Shown here: one piece after another, positions 17,185 through 26,559 of the stretch
Layout: every line of letters begins with the position of its first letter
How positions within the stretch are numbered: the first letter of the stretch is position 1
DNA from: Photobacterium sp. GJ3
Lineage (GTDB): Bacteria; Pseudomonadota; Gammaproteobacteria; Enterobacterales; Vibrionaceae
DNA: 64,000 nt
Assembly: GCF_018199995.1 (NCBI RefSeq)
Contig: NZ_CP073579.1
Coordinates: 1,488,001 to 1,552,000 of the forward strand
Direction of reading: 5' to 3'
Translations under genes and position numbers: made by a program
The notes under the pieces: generated by a model
Told to the model about the DNA's origin: nothing
What the model saw: the letters and a program-made list of their open reading frames with translations, nothing else
The model's database searches: none

Positions 17185-17325
17185 CCGTCACCCTGATGCC
17201 CGCGCTGCGCGTCTATATGGTGCTGGGTTTCGTGGCCGACTGTGTTGACCGCATCTTCCAAGCGATAGTGTTCACTGTCGTTGATGTACAGGGTGCCGTT
17301 GGCATATGCCCCTCTGGTAGCTTAG
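17185..17325 (-). pseudogene. polymorphic-toxin C-terminal fragment, proximal part
   Basis: Minus-strand reading gives GAYANGTLYINDSEHYRLED then AVNTVGHETQHHIDAQRG up to the target duplication of ISAs1 copy B, and the frame continues on the far side of the element. The HETQH motif is of the HExxH type and matches the region before the toxin tip in large adhesins; the intact cdiA next door has a similar motif (HEVTH). A stop codon lies upstream of the fragment and no start is present. It is most simply an orphan CdiA C-terminal module displaced by the present one. Confidence 0.65.
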
Positions 17326-17355
17326 TCGCCATAGGTATTGTGCCGCATATACAAC

Positions 17356-17378
17356 AAGCCCCCCACATTGCGGGGCTT
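17356..17378 (-). terminator. terminator after cdiI
   Basis: A 7-bp stem (AAGCCCC / GGGGCTT) with a 9-nt loop lies about 30 nt past the cdiI stop on the minus strand, followed by GTTGTAT. The T-run is weak, so termination may be partial. Confidence 0.55.
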
Positions 17379-17409
17379 GGGTGGGGGTGTTTGCTACTAA
17401 TAAAAACAA

Positions 17410-17925
17410 TTACTTGGATATTCCAATATCCTGCCTTGCTTCAGAAAGATACTGCTCCCACTTAGAAAACAATCTTGCTTTGTTTTCTTCAATGCTGTGC
17501 TGGCTGGGATCATATCCATCGGTTACAGGCATATAGCTCACGAAGCCTTCGATTTCAGGCGGATAATCAAAGTCAGCATAAATACACTCCACCTCACCCA
17601 AAGGATCAGAAACAGCGTCCCTGTTCTCAAATAGCCATGCAAGCATTAAAAATAGCCATTTCGTGTCCGATGTACTTCCCGCGTCATCGGGTTCATTGCT
17701 AGCCAAAACACGAAGCAATTCCCCAACCTGCTGAGTCTCCGACTTCCCTAAACAAGCAAACTCAATCTCCATAGGATCTTCTGAACCAAGCAACAATCGA
17801 TCCTCAGCAATGGCAACGATATCTGACCAGCCAATCAACTGACGCTCGTATCCCCAAAGCGCATCCTGCCATGACAACAAGACACGCTCACGAATGAATG
17901 AATATGGAATAGGTATCTGCTTCAT
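17410..17925 (-). CDS. cdiI: probable CDI immunity protein CdiI
   Basis: From the ATG at 17925 the protein has 171 residues, is acidic and lacks a signal peptide or membrane span. The start is set by the position of the cdiA stop (17927-17929), which leaves one nucleotide between the two genes; the longer reading frame would run back into cdiA. The N-terminal PYSFIRERVLLSWQDALWGY pattern recalls DUF2247-type proteins found in such positions, but I am not certain. Its role, blocking the toxin at the tip of the neighbouring CdiA in the cytoplasm of siblings, is inferred from gene order. Confidence 0.75.
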   Translation of the reverse strand: MKQIPIPYSFIRERVLLSWQDALWGYERQLIGWSDIVAIAEDRLLLGSEDPMEIEFACLGKSETQQVGELLRVLASNEPDDAGSTSDTKWLFLMLAWLFENRDAVSDPLGEVECIYADFDYPPEIEGFVSYMPVTDGYDPSQHSIEENKARLFSKWEQYLSEARQDIGISK

Positions 17926-17926
17926 A

Positions 17927-20900
17927 TCAAGGGACCTTAGGCACTCTCTGGTTAGGAATGCCATTGATGATACCATCTTTTATAAAGCGTTGATGGGTCA
18001 CCTTCCCTGAAGGATCAAGAATGTATTCGTATATTCCTTTATTACCGTTCAGGCCACCTTCCGTTTGTAACAGAGTTCGTTCAACGCCATCTCCACCACG
18101 AAGTGGGAAAGTCTTTCCGGCTTGAAGCTGTTCTTTTGATAGGAAGCTTGCTGCCCTGTGCGCAGCATCGTCTTTTAAGCCACTGCCAACACGCTCAGCT
18201 TGAAGAAGCTTATCCACTGTACCCTTTCCCTGACCTTCAGTTTCCTGCTTCGCCAGCGTACTCTCAGCTTCCGGTGTTGATGGCTTTTCATGAGGCGCAA
18301 CAGAATCCCCATCCTGCTTACCCGAATGTGGCAGTTCAGGGGGATGTGACGATCCTTTCTCCGTTAAAGCCAGTTGATTTGATGAGGGCAAATCATCAAA
18401 ATCCGCATCCATATGCTGGAGGTGCTCCTGCGCTTTACTCAGGAGTTTCTTTGCTTCGTCGACTTTACCCGCCTTCAATGCATCGACTGCCATTTTCACC
18501 AAATCGCCAGCAACAGGAAAAATTCCTGTCGTTGCCAGCAAGTAGTCCAGCTTCGTCTCTGCTTCTGCGAACCCTTTGGCATCGCCCACACCGGGTGATA
18601 AGTCTGCCAATACATTGAACGCTAAGTCGAGATGCTCTTGCTGTTCCTGACGCTCCCTGCCCGATGGATCATTCAGCACCACCCGAATACTTTCCTGCTC
18701 CTGTCCGATACGGGTGTCATCCCACGGCGATGCGCCTTCATCAAAGGAATCCAGTGCAGCTTGCGCCTTCGCGATTTCTGCGCGGCAGCCGGGGCTGTTC
18801 ATGTCCTGACAAGCGGCTTGCAGCTCGGCATCCCGAATGTGATCCAGCTGATTGGTTTGGTTCACTTGCTGGCAGGCCGCAGAGCCTGCACCCTGTTGGT
18901 TACACCGGGACAGCTGAGATAATTTTTCTTGCACTTCCTGCTTGTTCAGGTAGTAATCGATACTTCCTGTCGGCAGCCTGGCTTCATCTGCCAGAAAAGC
19001 GGTACTGTTTTGCCCAATCAGAACGGTGTTGTTGCCAATGTGACGGTTGATATCTCCGCCTCTGATCGTGTCCAGTCCGCTGTTTTCCAGCGCAAAGGCA
19101 TAATTGTCTGCGGAATAGCCTCCCATCAGATGGGCATACCCTTCCTCTTGATCTTTATTTCTCGATTCCAGCACACCCTGAGCCGTTTGCGCATGGGTGA
19201 CTTCATGACCCAGCGTTGCCATATAGTCTCTGGCATTTTTCATGCTCTCGTCGTTGATGACGATTTGGCTGGCCCCCGACTCGCTCTGATAATGTGCGCC
19301 GTTCACCACTTTGGTTACTGCAACCACAAGGGCCGATTCGATATCAAGGTGATATACCTCGGCATAAGCCGCTGCATACGCATTGATTGCGGCCTGCTTT
19401 TCCTCACCCGTTGCGCTATCGAGCTGATTCAAAATCACCGCATACTTGCCGCCATCTTTCGATGCCACCAGCTTCTGAACATCCAGGTTTTTCTGGACGT
19501 TATCGACATGCTCAAAAGTATCACCGAGAGAGACGGAATCTTGGGTGACCACATCGGCAAGCGAGGACAAACCCAGCTCATTCCGCTTCACATCCTCCTG
19601 AATCTCCTGCCACCCATCTTCCGTCAGCAGGCGGTGGTCGAGGGTGACATCCACGTTGCCTTGCTGGCGGTCGACGTCGAACAGAGCCCGGTTGGTGTTC
19701 TGGGTGTCGCGGTTCAGGGCGGTGAGATCGCTGTCGTCTGCAATGCTGAGCTCACCCTGCCCTAAGGTCGCGAGCGTTTTGTCTTTGCTGTAAGAGGAAG
19801 TGTTTTGGTATTGCAGTGTGGTGCTGTTGTATGTCGAATCAATTTCACCTGCGTTCACGCCTGTACTGGACGTGATGCCCCCGGACATGTCCTGACGGTA
19901 GTTGGTGTTGTTCAGATCGCGGAAAGTCAGGCTGTCGGTCGTCAGTACCAGATTGCCGAGGTCATTGCCGTTTTCATCAACGGTAGCGATCAAGGCACCG
20001 GTAATGTCGGTGTTCCCGCCGACGTTGATGTCCGCCGTACCGCCGGAGGTGAGTGTCGTCAGCAGCGTTTCTGAGGTGATCGAGTGGCCATTGCTGGCGT
20101 TCAGGCCGCCGTTCGCCCCAGTTGCGTCCCCGCCCCCATTCAGGCTTGCGCCACCGCTGATCCCCATGCCCTGATTGCTGGCACTGTGGCGGTTCTGCAC
20201 CGAAACCACATTCAAATCGCCGCCAATGTCCAGATTCAGGGCTTTTTCCGCCTCAACATTGGCACCTTCGATATGGGTATCACCACGAGAGTTGATCGTG
20301 ATGGTGCTGCCTGCAACGCCACTGTTCACATAAGTCGTCGACTGACTGCGCTGCTCCGACAGGTTCATGCTGGCATTCAGGCTGCCGCCCGTGCTGCTGC
20401 CGTGGACCGTGATTGATGCGTTGATGGTGCCGCTTTCAGTGGAAGACTGACCGGATTGCGTTTGCTGCGCAGCAACCACATTCACGGTGCCGCCATCCAA
20501 GACCACTGCTTCTTTGGCCTTGAGTACACTGCCCTGCACCAGAACCTGCTGATCGGTCTGCGTGCCGGATTTCACAACAATATTTTGACCCGAGAGCGAC
20601 GCGCCTCGTGCGGTCGTGCTGGTACTGTGGCTGTCGGTCTGCGTGACTGACATGTCCAGATGAAGACCGGCATTCACACCCAGAGTAGAGAATGAGGAGT
20701 AAGTCGTTGCGCCTTGCTTCATCAATAAGGTGGTTTTCGAAGCCACATCTGCCGTCGCGAGTGCGATCGTTGAAAGGTAAAATTGCTCATCACGTTTAAC
20801 ATCACGGATGATGCCTTTCAGCTCATCAACATCGGCTGCGTTGACACCCGGCGATTGGTTTGCCAGTGCCTGTTCCAGCGATGACAGCGTGTCTTCAAGG

Positions 20901-23734
20901 TTATCCAGCTGCTTCTTGTATTGCCGATAATCTTTATTTGCCTGCTTCAGTTTGTCGGCCGATTCTTTCAGCGCAATGGCTGCTTTCCCTGTCTCAACCG
21001 CCTGATGCTGCACCACCAGGCTCAGCTCAGCTTCACCTTTCGTATTTGACGAATGGGTAGTTTGTGTGTCGGTGACTTCCCGGATCAGCACATCGTTCGC
21101 AGCGGTCAGTTCGATGTTGCCGTGGCCATCTTCATCGGCGTCGGCGAGGACATCAGAGCCTTCAATCAGAATGTCTTCGGCAGCATTCATCAGCACCGTG
21201 CCATTGCCAATGATGGACGCGCCACGATGGGTGGTCGCGTCGGTCTTGCTGTCCGATTTTTCGTAGTCGGCTTTCGCCAGCGTCAGCTTGGCCTGACCGT
21301 CATCAAAATTCACCGATTCATAAGGATTCACCACAGATTTCAGGGCATCTTCCAGGTTGACCGACAGTGATTCCGTAGACGACCAGGTGGTGTGCGTTTC
21401 TTCCGCCGCCAGCACAGCAACACTGCCCGTGTCAGCGGTGAAATTGGCATCGGCTTCTGCGGTAATGCCGGATCCAATCACGGTCACGCTGCCGCCTTTG
21501 ACATTCACCGTCCCACCCGATGCCAGCTCACTGCCTTTGGCGGTGTTGTGGGTTTCCCCCTGACGCGCAGAATCCATAGAAAACAGATCACCGCCTCTGA
21601 AAGCACCATATTCCTGTTCAAAGGTCTCGCGCTGCCGGCTTTCCTGCCCGGCGGCGATGATCACCTCTTCAACCGCGCTGGCATTGATGTCGCCGCCAGC
21701 CTCAATCTCACTGGCGATCAGGGCGATGTTTTTCCCCGAGGTGATGTCGATAGTGTCGCTGCTCAACATGCCGCTGGCATTGAGCAGGGTTGCGGAATCG
21801 ATTTCAGATTTGTGAGAGCCCGACAGACCGCCAAAGCCTTTTTTGATTTTTTCATCGCGGTTAAAGGTGCGGTATTGCTGGGCATATACGCCGACACCGC
21901 CATCTGCTGAAGCTTCAATACCCTCTTCAGCTTTGAAATTGGCGCCAATCAGCGTGATGTCACTGTCACCACCAGCCAGCTGCACATCATCGTACTTCTG
22001 AGCCTTCACGATGATTTTGCCGCCTGCGGTCACATCCGCCCCCACAACGGTTTCGGCCAGCGATTCCTGAATGTGGGTCTCTTTACGACCAAAGGATTTC
22101 TTCCGGGTCGTCTCCTCGTAGTGATATTCGCTGTCATTGACGGCCTGGAAGGTAATATCACCCTTTGCAAGTGCCACGACATCACCTTGTGTGGTGATCT
22201 CACTGCCGGTGGCCGTAATGTTGTTGCCCGACTGAATGAATACGCCGTCGTTCGCGGCCATCTGCGTTCGCTGATGCTGCTGAAGATGACTGACAGATCG
22301 ACGGTTCCCGGCGTTTTCACTGCTGAAGCTTTCGTTCACCAGTGTATTGAGGGCAACGTCCCAGCCTGCCACCATCGCCAGTTTGCCCTTGGTTTCCATG
22401 TCGGATGCAGTCACTGCAATATTCTCACCCGCATCCAGGCTCAGGTTGCCACCGGAAGACACACTGGATCCCAGCACAGCCACATTCCGTTGTTCCCGGC
22501 CGCTCAACTTGATGGCATCACGAGCGGTTTCAGCGGCCAGGATGATGTCTTTTTCTGCGATGAAGCTGAGCTCATCCCCGGCAGAGACGTTCGCTGCCGT
22601 GTTCACAATCGATCCCCCGGCATTCATCGTCACCTGGCCACGACCGCTGATCGTAGCGGTGTCGCCGACGCGGGTCTCGCTGTACACCACATTGCTGGCA
22701 TTGTCTGCCGTCGTGACAGTGCCCGCCTGCGTGATGCTGATGCGCTCAACGTCTGTCCGGTTGATGATGTCGCCTTGTTGCGTGGTCAGGGCGACATTGT
22801 CTCCGGCAATCTCCCCGCTGATATTCTGAATATCATTCACGGCATCCAGAACGACATCGCCACCAGCCGTCATACTGCCGCCCAGATTGCTGATGCTGTC
22901 GTCACTCACCAGATGCAATTTGCCCCGGCTGTCCATCTGGCCGCTGTTCACCAGGTTCCCCGCCTCGGCATATACCTCAGCACCGCTGATCAGCGCACCG
23001 CCATCGATGTGATCCTGCGTGACTTTCGAGAGATACAGCTTGGGTGCCAGGACCTGCTGGCCTTGCACCTCAACCGGCTCCCACCAGACAATATCCTGAG
23101 TCAGTCCGGCAACCTGCTCTGGCGTCAGTGCCACGCCAGCCTGAAGGCTCAGGCTGTGTTTCTGCTGGCCTGCGTTATCCAGCAGTTGCTGCATCTGGGC
23201 AAGATCCGTCCCGACATCGTCATTCAGATACCGCTTACCCGTTTGTTCGAAAATGGCCGTGGTAATCGTGCGGGTGTCATAGAAGGCATCTCCCAGCACC
23301 CTGAGATCTTTTTCCGGATTGAAACCGATGCTGTCGAAGAAGTAATCGGAACCCAGAAACTGATCCAGATTCGTCAGCGCCGGATTGGTCTCGATCAAAT
23401 ACTGACTGTCGGGGCCATTGTTCAACACGAACAGGCCATTCGGGCTCGTCGGCAGGCGAAAGTCGGGAAATTCAACACTGTTGGCGCCGGCGATAACGCT
23501 CAGCTGACTACCGGACGCCGTTTGTCCGCTGGCCTGCTGTGCCTGTTGGGATGGTTTTCCGGTACTTTTGGCGCCTGTGTTTGATTTGATTTCCGAATTG
23601 TTCAGCTTGTTTTGAACATGGAGAACCGTGTTGCCGCCGGATGAGATGGTGGAATTGATAAAATCCTGGTCAAACTTTTGCACATCATGACTGGTGCGCT
23701 TGAAAAAAAATTCTTTGACTGTCCGCCTCGTCAA
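17927..23734 (-). CDS. cdiA: CdiA-type filamentous hemagglutinin, C-terminal part with toxin tip
   Basis: These 1,935 residues form the C-terminal two-thirds of a two-partner-secretion exoprotein of about 2,870 residues. Most is hemagglutinin-type repeat sequence (many GGN, ASG and DGGTV turns of a right-handed beta-helix). Near residue 1,490 a GHEVTHAQT segment carries an HExxH motif. I see no VENN motif. A proline/serine/glutamate-rich linker is followed by a last segment of about 95 residues (from VGSGLKDDAAHRAASF to NQRVPKVP) which is the likely toxin; similar HRAASF...DPSGKVTHQRFI tips occur in other polymorphic toxins, but I cannot name the activity. The frame is separated from the middle part by a one-base loss in a G-run at 23777-23781. 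Confidence 0.85.
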   Translation of the reverse strand: MTRRTVKEFFFKRTSHDVQKFDQDFINSTISSGGNTVLHVQNKLNNSEIKSNTGAKSTGKPSQQAQQASGQTASGSQLSVIAGANSVEFPDFRLPTSPNGLFVLNNGPDSQYLIETNPALTNLDQFLGSDYFFDSIGFNPEKDLRVLGDAFYDTRTITTAIFEQTGKRYLNDDVGTDLAQMQQLLDNAGQQKHSLSLQAGVALTPEQVAGLTQDIVWWEPVEVQGQQVLAPKLYLSKVTQDHIDGGALISGAEVYAEAGNLVNSGQMDSRGKLHLVSDDSISNLGGSMTAGGDVVLDAVNDIQNISGEIAGDNVALTTQQGDIINRTDVERISITQAGTVTTADNASNVVYSETRVGDTATISGRGQVTMNAGGSIVNTAANVSAGDELSFIAEKDIILAAETARDAIKLSGREQRNVAVLGSSVSSGGNLSLDAGENIAVTASDMETKGKLAMVAGWDVALNTLVNESFSSENAGNRRSVSHLQQHQRTQMAANDGVFIQSGNNITATGSEITTQGDVVALAKGDITFQAVNDSEYHYEETTRKKSFGRKETHIQESLAETVVGADVTAGGKIIVKAQKYDDVQLAGGDSDITLIGANFKAEEGIEASADGGVGVYAQQYRTFNRDEKIKKGFGGLSGSHKSEIDSATLLNASGMLSSDTIDITSGKNIALIASEIEAGGDINASAVEEVIIAAGQESRQRETFEQEYGAFRGGDLFSMDSARQGETHNTAKGSELASGGTVNVKGGSVTVIGSGITAEADANFTADTGSVAVLAAEETHTTWSSTESLSVNLEDALKSVVNPYESVNFDDGQAKLTLAKADYEKSDSKTDATTHRGASIIGNGTVLMNAAEDILIEGSDVLADADEDGHGNIELTAANDVLIREVTDTQTTHSSNTKGEAELSLVVQHQAVETGKAAIALKESADKLKQANKDYRQYKKQLDNLEDTLSSLEQALANQSPGVNAADVDELKGIIRDVKRDEQFYLSTIALATADVASKTTLLMKQGATTYSSFSTLGVNAGLHLDMSVTQTDSHSTSTTARGASLSGQNIVVKSGTQTDQQVLVQGSVLKAKEAVVLDGGTVNVVAAQQTQSGQSSTESGTINASITVHGSSTGGSLNASMNLSEQRSQSTTYVNSGVAGSTITINSRGDTHIEGANVEAEKALNLDIGGDLNVVSVQNRHSASNQGMGISGGASLNGGGDATGANGGLNASNGHSITSETLLTTLTSGGTADINVGGNTDITGALIATVDENGNDLGNLVLTTDSLTFRDLNNTNYRQDMSGGITSSTGVNAGEIDSTYNSTTLQYQNTSSYSKDKTLATLGQGELSIADDSDLTALNRDTQNTNRALFDVDRQQGNVDVTLDHRLLTEDGWQEIQEDVKRNELGLSSLADVVTQDSVSLGDTFEHVDNVQKNLDVQKLVASKDGGKYAVILNQLDSATGEEKQAAINAYAAAYAEVYHLDIESALVVAVTKVVNGAHYQSESGASQIVINDESMKNARDYMATLGHEVTHAQTAQGVLESRNKDQEEGYAHLMGGYSADNYAFALENSGLDTIRGGDINRHIGNNTVLIGQNSTAFLADEARLPTGSIDYYLNKQEVQEKLSQLSRCNQQGAGSAACQQVNQTNQLDHIRDAELQAACQDMNSPGCRAEIAKAQAALDSFDEGASPWDDTRIGQEQESIRVVLNDPSGRERQEQQEHLDLAFNVLADLSPGVGDAKGFAEAETKLDYLLATTGIFPVAGDLVKMAVDALKAGKVDEAKKLLSKAQEHLQHMDADFDDLPSSNQLALTEKGSSHPPELPHSGKQDGDSVAPHEKPSTPEAESTLAKQETEGQGKGTVDKLLQAERVGSGLKDDAAHRAASFLSKEQLQAGKTFPLRGGDGVERTLLQTEGGLNGNKGIYEYILDPSGKVTHQRFIKDGIINGIPNQRVPKVP

Positions 23735-23772
23735 ATTACGATGATATGCATAGTCGTAGGCAGCGGTTTCTT

Positions 23773-24882
23773 TTATCCCCCAAGTGCATACCCCGTGTTT
23801 TCTAGAGAATCTAGGGTAAAATATGAATTGTTCGCAGCACTGATTAGACTGGCATTATTTTCTAGGTTCTTTCCCAGAACGGTTAAATTCTTTCCAGCGA
23901 GCATCTGAGCAGACGCAGATGCTGTTTTCAGCGTGACCACCTCATTTTTAGTCACAAAATCAAGATGCGTTCCCCCGGTAACGACTAAAGTGTACCGAAT
24001 ATTGCTATTTCCATTCGCTCCACTGCTGCCTTTTGACTCTTTCCAATAGTATGTTGGAGCAAACTCAGAACCTCTGGGCACACTGAATTCAGCCTGATTG
24101 TAGTGGGGATCAAGCTGTACCCCTTCTCCTGAAGATTTTTCAATCTCCAGTACTTTGCGTTTGTTGACGATATGCTCCGCCTTCAAATCCAGATCATCGC
24201 CCGACTGGATCACCCCCGACACATTCTGAACCGACTTCGACAGCGCGCCACTGTCATCCGCGGCGATGAACATTTTTCCGCCCGTCAGAATATCCCCTTC
24301 GGTATTGACCAGTTCACCTTTCACATAGAAAGCACCGGTTTGACCGGCATAGAGCAGACCTGTATTTGATACATTCCCGGTCACATTCAGCGTGGTGTCC
24401 TGCATCCCGAGTGTTGCCCCCTGATTGATGAACTGCGACAGGGTCGCCATCAGGTTGCTCAGGGCCTGTATCGTTCCCTGATTATTCAGCACATGGGCGT
24501 TCAGCGCGGTGGTCTGACCGGAAATCAGGCCAGCAGCCAGGTTCGTCAAGGCCCCGCCCGCAGAGACATCGGTGTGCCCCTGAGCCACCAGCTTGCCGGT
24601 GTTCACCAACTGGCCGCCAGCCGATACGTAGGCATCGCCTCCGGCACTGAGTTCATGGTTCAGCGCAAGATCACCCGAAACCGTCAGGTGCACATCCTGA
24701 TTCGCAGTCACCGCCTGATTCAGCGTCAATTCATCTGCCGTGATCCGGATGTCTTCAAGGGAAACCAGCGTCCCCTCCTGGATCATGCTTCCGGCTTCAA
24801 CCCGGATCGCTTTATCTCCGGCCACATTCCCCTGTTGTAAGAACACGGCTGCCGAGAGCGATTGTTCGCCAGCCGCCTGCAC
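23773..24882 (-). CDS. cdiA: CdiA-type hemagglutinin, middle part (frame-disrupted)
   Basis: These 369 residues are beta-helical adhesin sequence with no start of their own: the first residues (QAAGEQSLSAAVFLQQGNVA) continue the N-terminal segment in another frame. The upstream break coincides with CCCC at 24885-24888; adding one base gives an uninterrupted reading ...LRNTGDVQAAGEQ. The downstream break is the stop at 23773-23775, just after GGGGG on the minus strand; adding one base reads on through KETAAYDYAYHRNLTRR into the C-terminal part. So one long cdiA gene has two breaks. Confidence 0.85.
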   Translation of the reverse strand: MQAAGEQSLSAAVFLQQGNVAGDKAIRVEAGSMIQEGTLVSLEDIRITADELTLNQAVTANQDVHLTVSGDLALNHELSAGGDAYVSAGGQLVNTGKLVAQGHTDVSAGGALTNLAAGLISGQTTALNAHVLNNQGTIQALSNLMATLSQFINQGATLGMQDTTLNVTGNVSNTGLLYAGQTGAFYVKGELVNTEGDILTGGKMFIAADDSGALSKSVQNVSGVIQSGDDLDLKAEHIVNKRKVLEIEKSSGEGVQLDPHYNQAEFSVPRGSEFAPTYYWKESKGSSGANGNSNIRYTLVVTGGTHLDFVTKNEVVTLKTASASAQMLAGKNLTVLGKNLENNASLISAANNSYFTLDSLENTGYALGG

Positions 24883-26540
24883 ATCCCCGTATTCCGCAAC
24901 TGGCCTGTCACATCAATTGCTTGCGCACCGGCAGACGCCAATGTCCCTTGATTCGACAGCGTACCCGCGGAGATATGCTGTTGACCGTGCGAGATCAACT
25001 GACCGTCGTTGATCAGTGTTTCGGCTTCCACGGTCATTTCAGACGCTGCGGTCAGTTTGCTTTGGTTCTTGATTTCATTCGCCTGAACCGTCAGTGAGTC
25101 CGCACTGACATTGCCTGAGCCCATGAATTCCAACGATTGCTCAGAGGCAAGCGTGAAGCCCTGCTTCACGCGAATCTGGCCGTCATTGTTCAGCCGGGCA
25201 GTGTCCGACAACACCGCCTGCTCTGCGGCCACCACACTACTGCTATCCAGAGTCAGCTGGTTGATTTCCCCATTGAAATGACCTGAGACCTGCACCGCAC
25301 TGTCCGACAAAGTGGCCTCAGCCACCTGAATGCTGAGCGTGCCTGTGCCGGTCTCACTGCCGTCAGACGTCAGGCCAGCCGTCAGCGTGCTTTGATTGAT
25401 TGCAAGCGTACCGGCTTGAATATCAATCTGTTGTGCAGACGTTTCTGCTTGCGTCAGCAAGACCTCACTCGCTTCAAACGATGCGCTTTCCCCAGCATTG
25501 ATCAAACCGGTCTGATGAATCTGCTGGCCTGCAGACGCCTGAACACGAGTCGCAGAATTTTCGCTGTGAAGAGACAGACTGTCTGCGGCAGTGTATTCAA
25601 TCTGCTGTCCGGCCTGTTGGGTTCCCGTCGTCGTGACCGACTGATTCGAAGCAACCTTGAGTGATTGCTGGCTGCGGACATCGCCTAAGGTGATCTGCCC
25701 ATCCGCAGAAAGCTGAATATCCCCCACCGAACTGAACAGCTTGCCGGTATTCACGCCGACCCCCTGTTCCGTCGCCACCAGCGAAATCCGTCCGGCATAC
25801 ATGCCACCCAGTACCGAAGAATCGATTGCCAGTAAAGGCTTGTCTTTCAAATCATGCGTGGCTGTGACTTCATTGGTCAGATAATCGATTTGGTTGGGGC
25901 CGGTCACAATAGACAGCTGATTCGCATGAATGTCCGCATTGATTTTTGCGGTGCGGGAGAGAATATCGAAGTAGTCCTGACCCGTCGCATCCAGGCCTTC
26001 CCCGAGAATCGTGACATCGCCCTGACGGATATCAAAACCGCTCAGCAGACCGTTCTGAAATTGCGGTACTCCGGTGGTCAAAGTCGCGCGTGAAGTATTG
26101 ATAAAACCACAGCCGTCGCAGGTGATCCCGTATGGGTTGGCGACGATCACATTGGCCTGCTGACCCAGCACTTCGGTATAGCCATTCAACTGACTCCGGT
26201 TGGCCCCAGTCACCTCATTCAGAATCACTGAAGCCGCCTGACCGTTCAACTGAGAATTCCCCTGCAGGTAGCCTGCCAACTGAGACTGAACAAGTTTGTC
26301 GGTCGCGTTATTCAGGATCAGCCCGGCTTGACCCACGTCGTACTGCTCAAACTGATTGTGCGACAGACCTTGCGCATTGGGCGCGGCAATATTCAGCACC
26401 GGCACACCGTTGCCCGCTGAAGTCAGCGTGGCATTGTTCTGGCGATTGGAATCCACCTCAATGCCGGCCCACACCGGCTGCGTTGCCAGTAACCAGCATA
26501 AAACGTAAGTGAAGACTCGCTTCAATCTTTGATGATGCAT
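24783..26540 (-). CDS. cdiA: CdiA-type hemagglutinin, N-terminal secretion domain
   Basis: These 585 residues begin with a long signal peptide (to about residue 25, TQPVWA) and the TPS/haemagglutination activity domain that CdiB recognises: VLNIAAPNAQGLSHNQFEQY, ANVIVANPYGITCDGCGFIN and TSRATLTTG are all diagnostic. The last roughly 35 residues of this frame (after LRNTG) are out of frame. The gene begins 19 nt after the cdiB stop. The exoprotein is secreted through CdiB and displayed on the cell surface, where contact delivers its C-terminal toxin into neighbouring bacteria. Confidence 0.92.
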   Translation of the reverse strand: MHHQRLKRVFTYVLCWLLATQPVWAGIEVDSNRQNNATLTSAGNGVPVLNIAAPNAQGLSHNQFEQYDVGQAGLILNNATDKLVQSQLAGYLQGNSQLNGQAASVILNEVTGANRSQLNGYTEVLGQQANVIVANPYGITCDGCGFINTSRATLTTGVPQFQNGLLSGFDIRQGDVTILGEGLDATGQDYFDILSRTAKINADIHANQLSIVTGPNQIDYLTNEVTATHDLKDKPLLAIDSSVLGGMYAGRISLVATEQGVGVNTGKLFSSVGDIQLSADGQITLGDVRSQQSLKVASNQSVTTTGTQQAGQQIEYTAADSLSLHSENSATRVQASAGQQIHQTGLINAGESASFEASEVLLTQAETSAQQIDIQAGTLAINQSTLTAGLTSDGSETGTGTLSIQVAEATLSDSAVQVSGHFNGEINQLTLDSSSVVAAEQAVLSDTARLNNDGQIRVKQGFTLASEQSLEFMGSGNVSADSLTVQANEIKNQSKLTAASEMTVEAETLINDGQLISHGQQHISAGTLSNQGTLASAGAQAIDVTGQLRNTGMCRRLANNRSRQPCSYNRGMWPEIKRSGLKPEA

Positions 26541-26559
26541 ACAGACCTCAAAAACGGTG

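Noticed and set aside
22073..23584. A 503-codon plus-strand ORF opposite cdiA
   Set aside because: It lies wholly antisense to clear hemagglutinin-repeat coding sequence, has a cysteine- and histidine-rich translation without family features, and is a by-product of the repetitive codon pattern.
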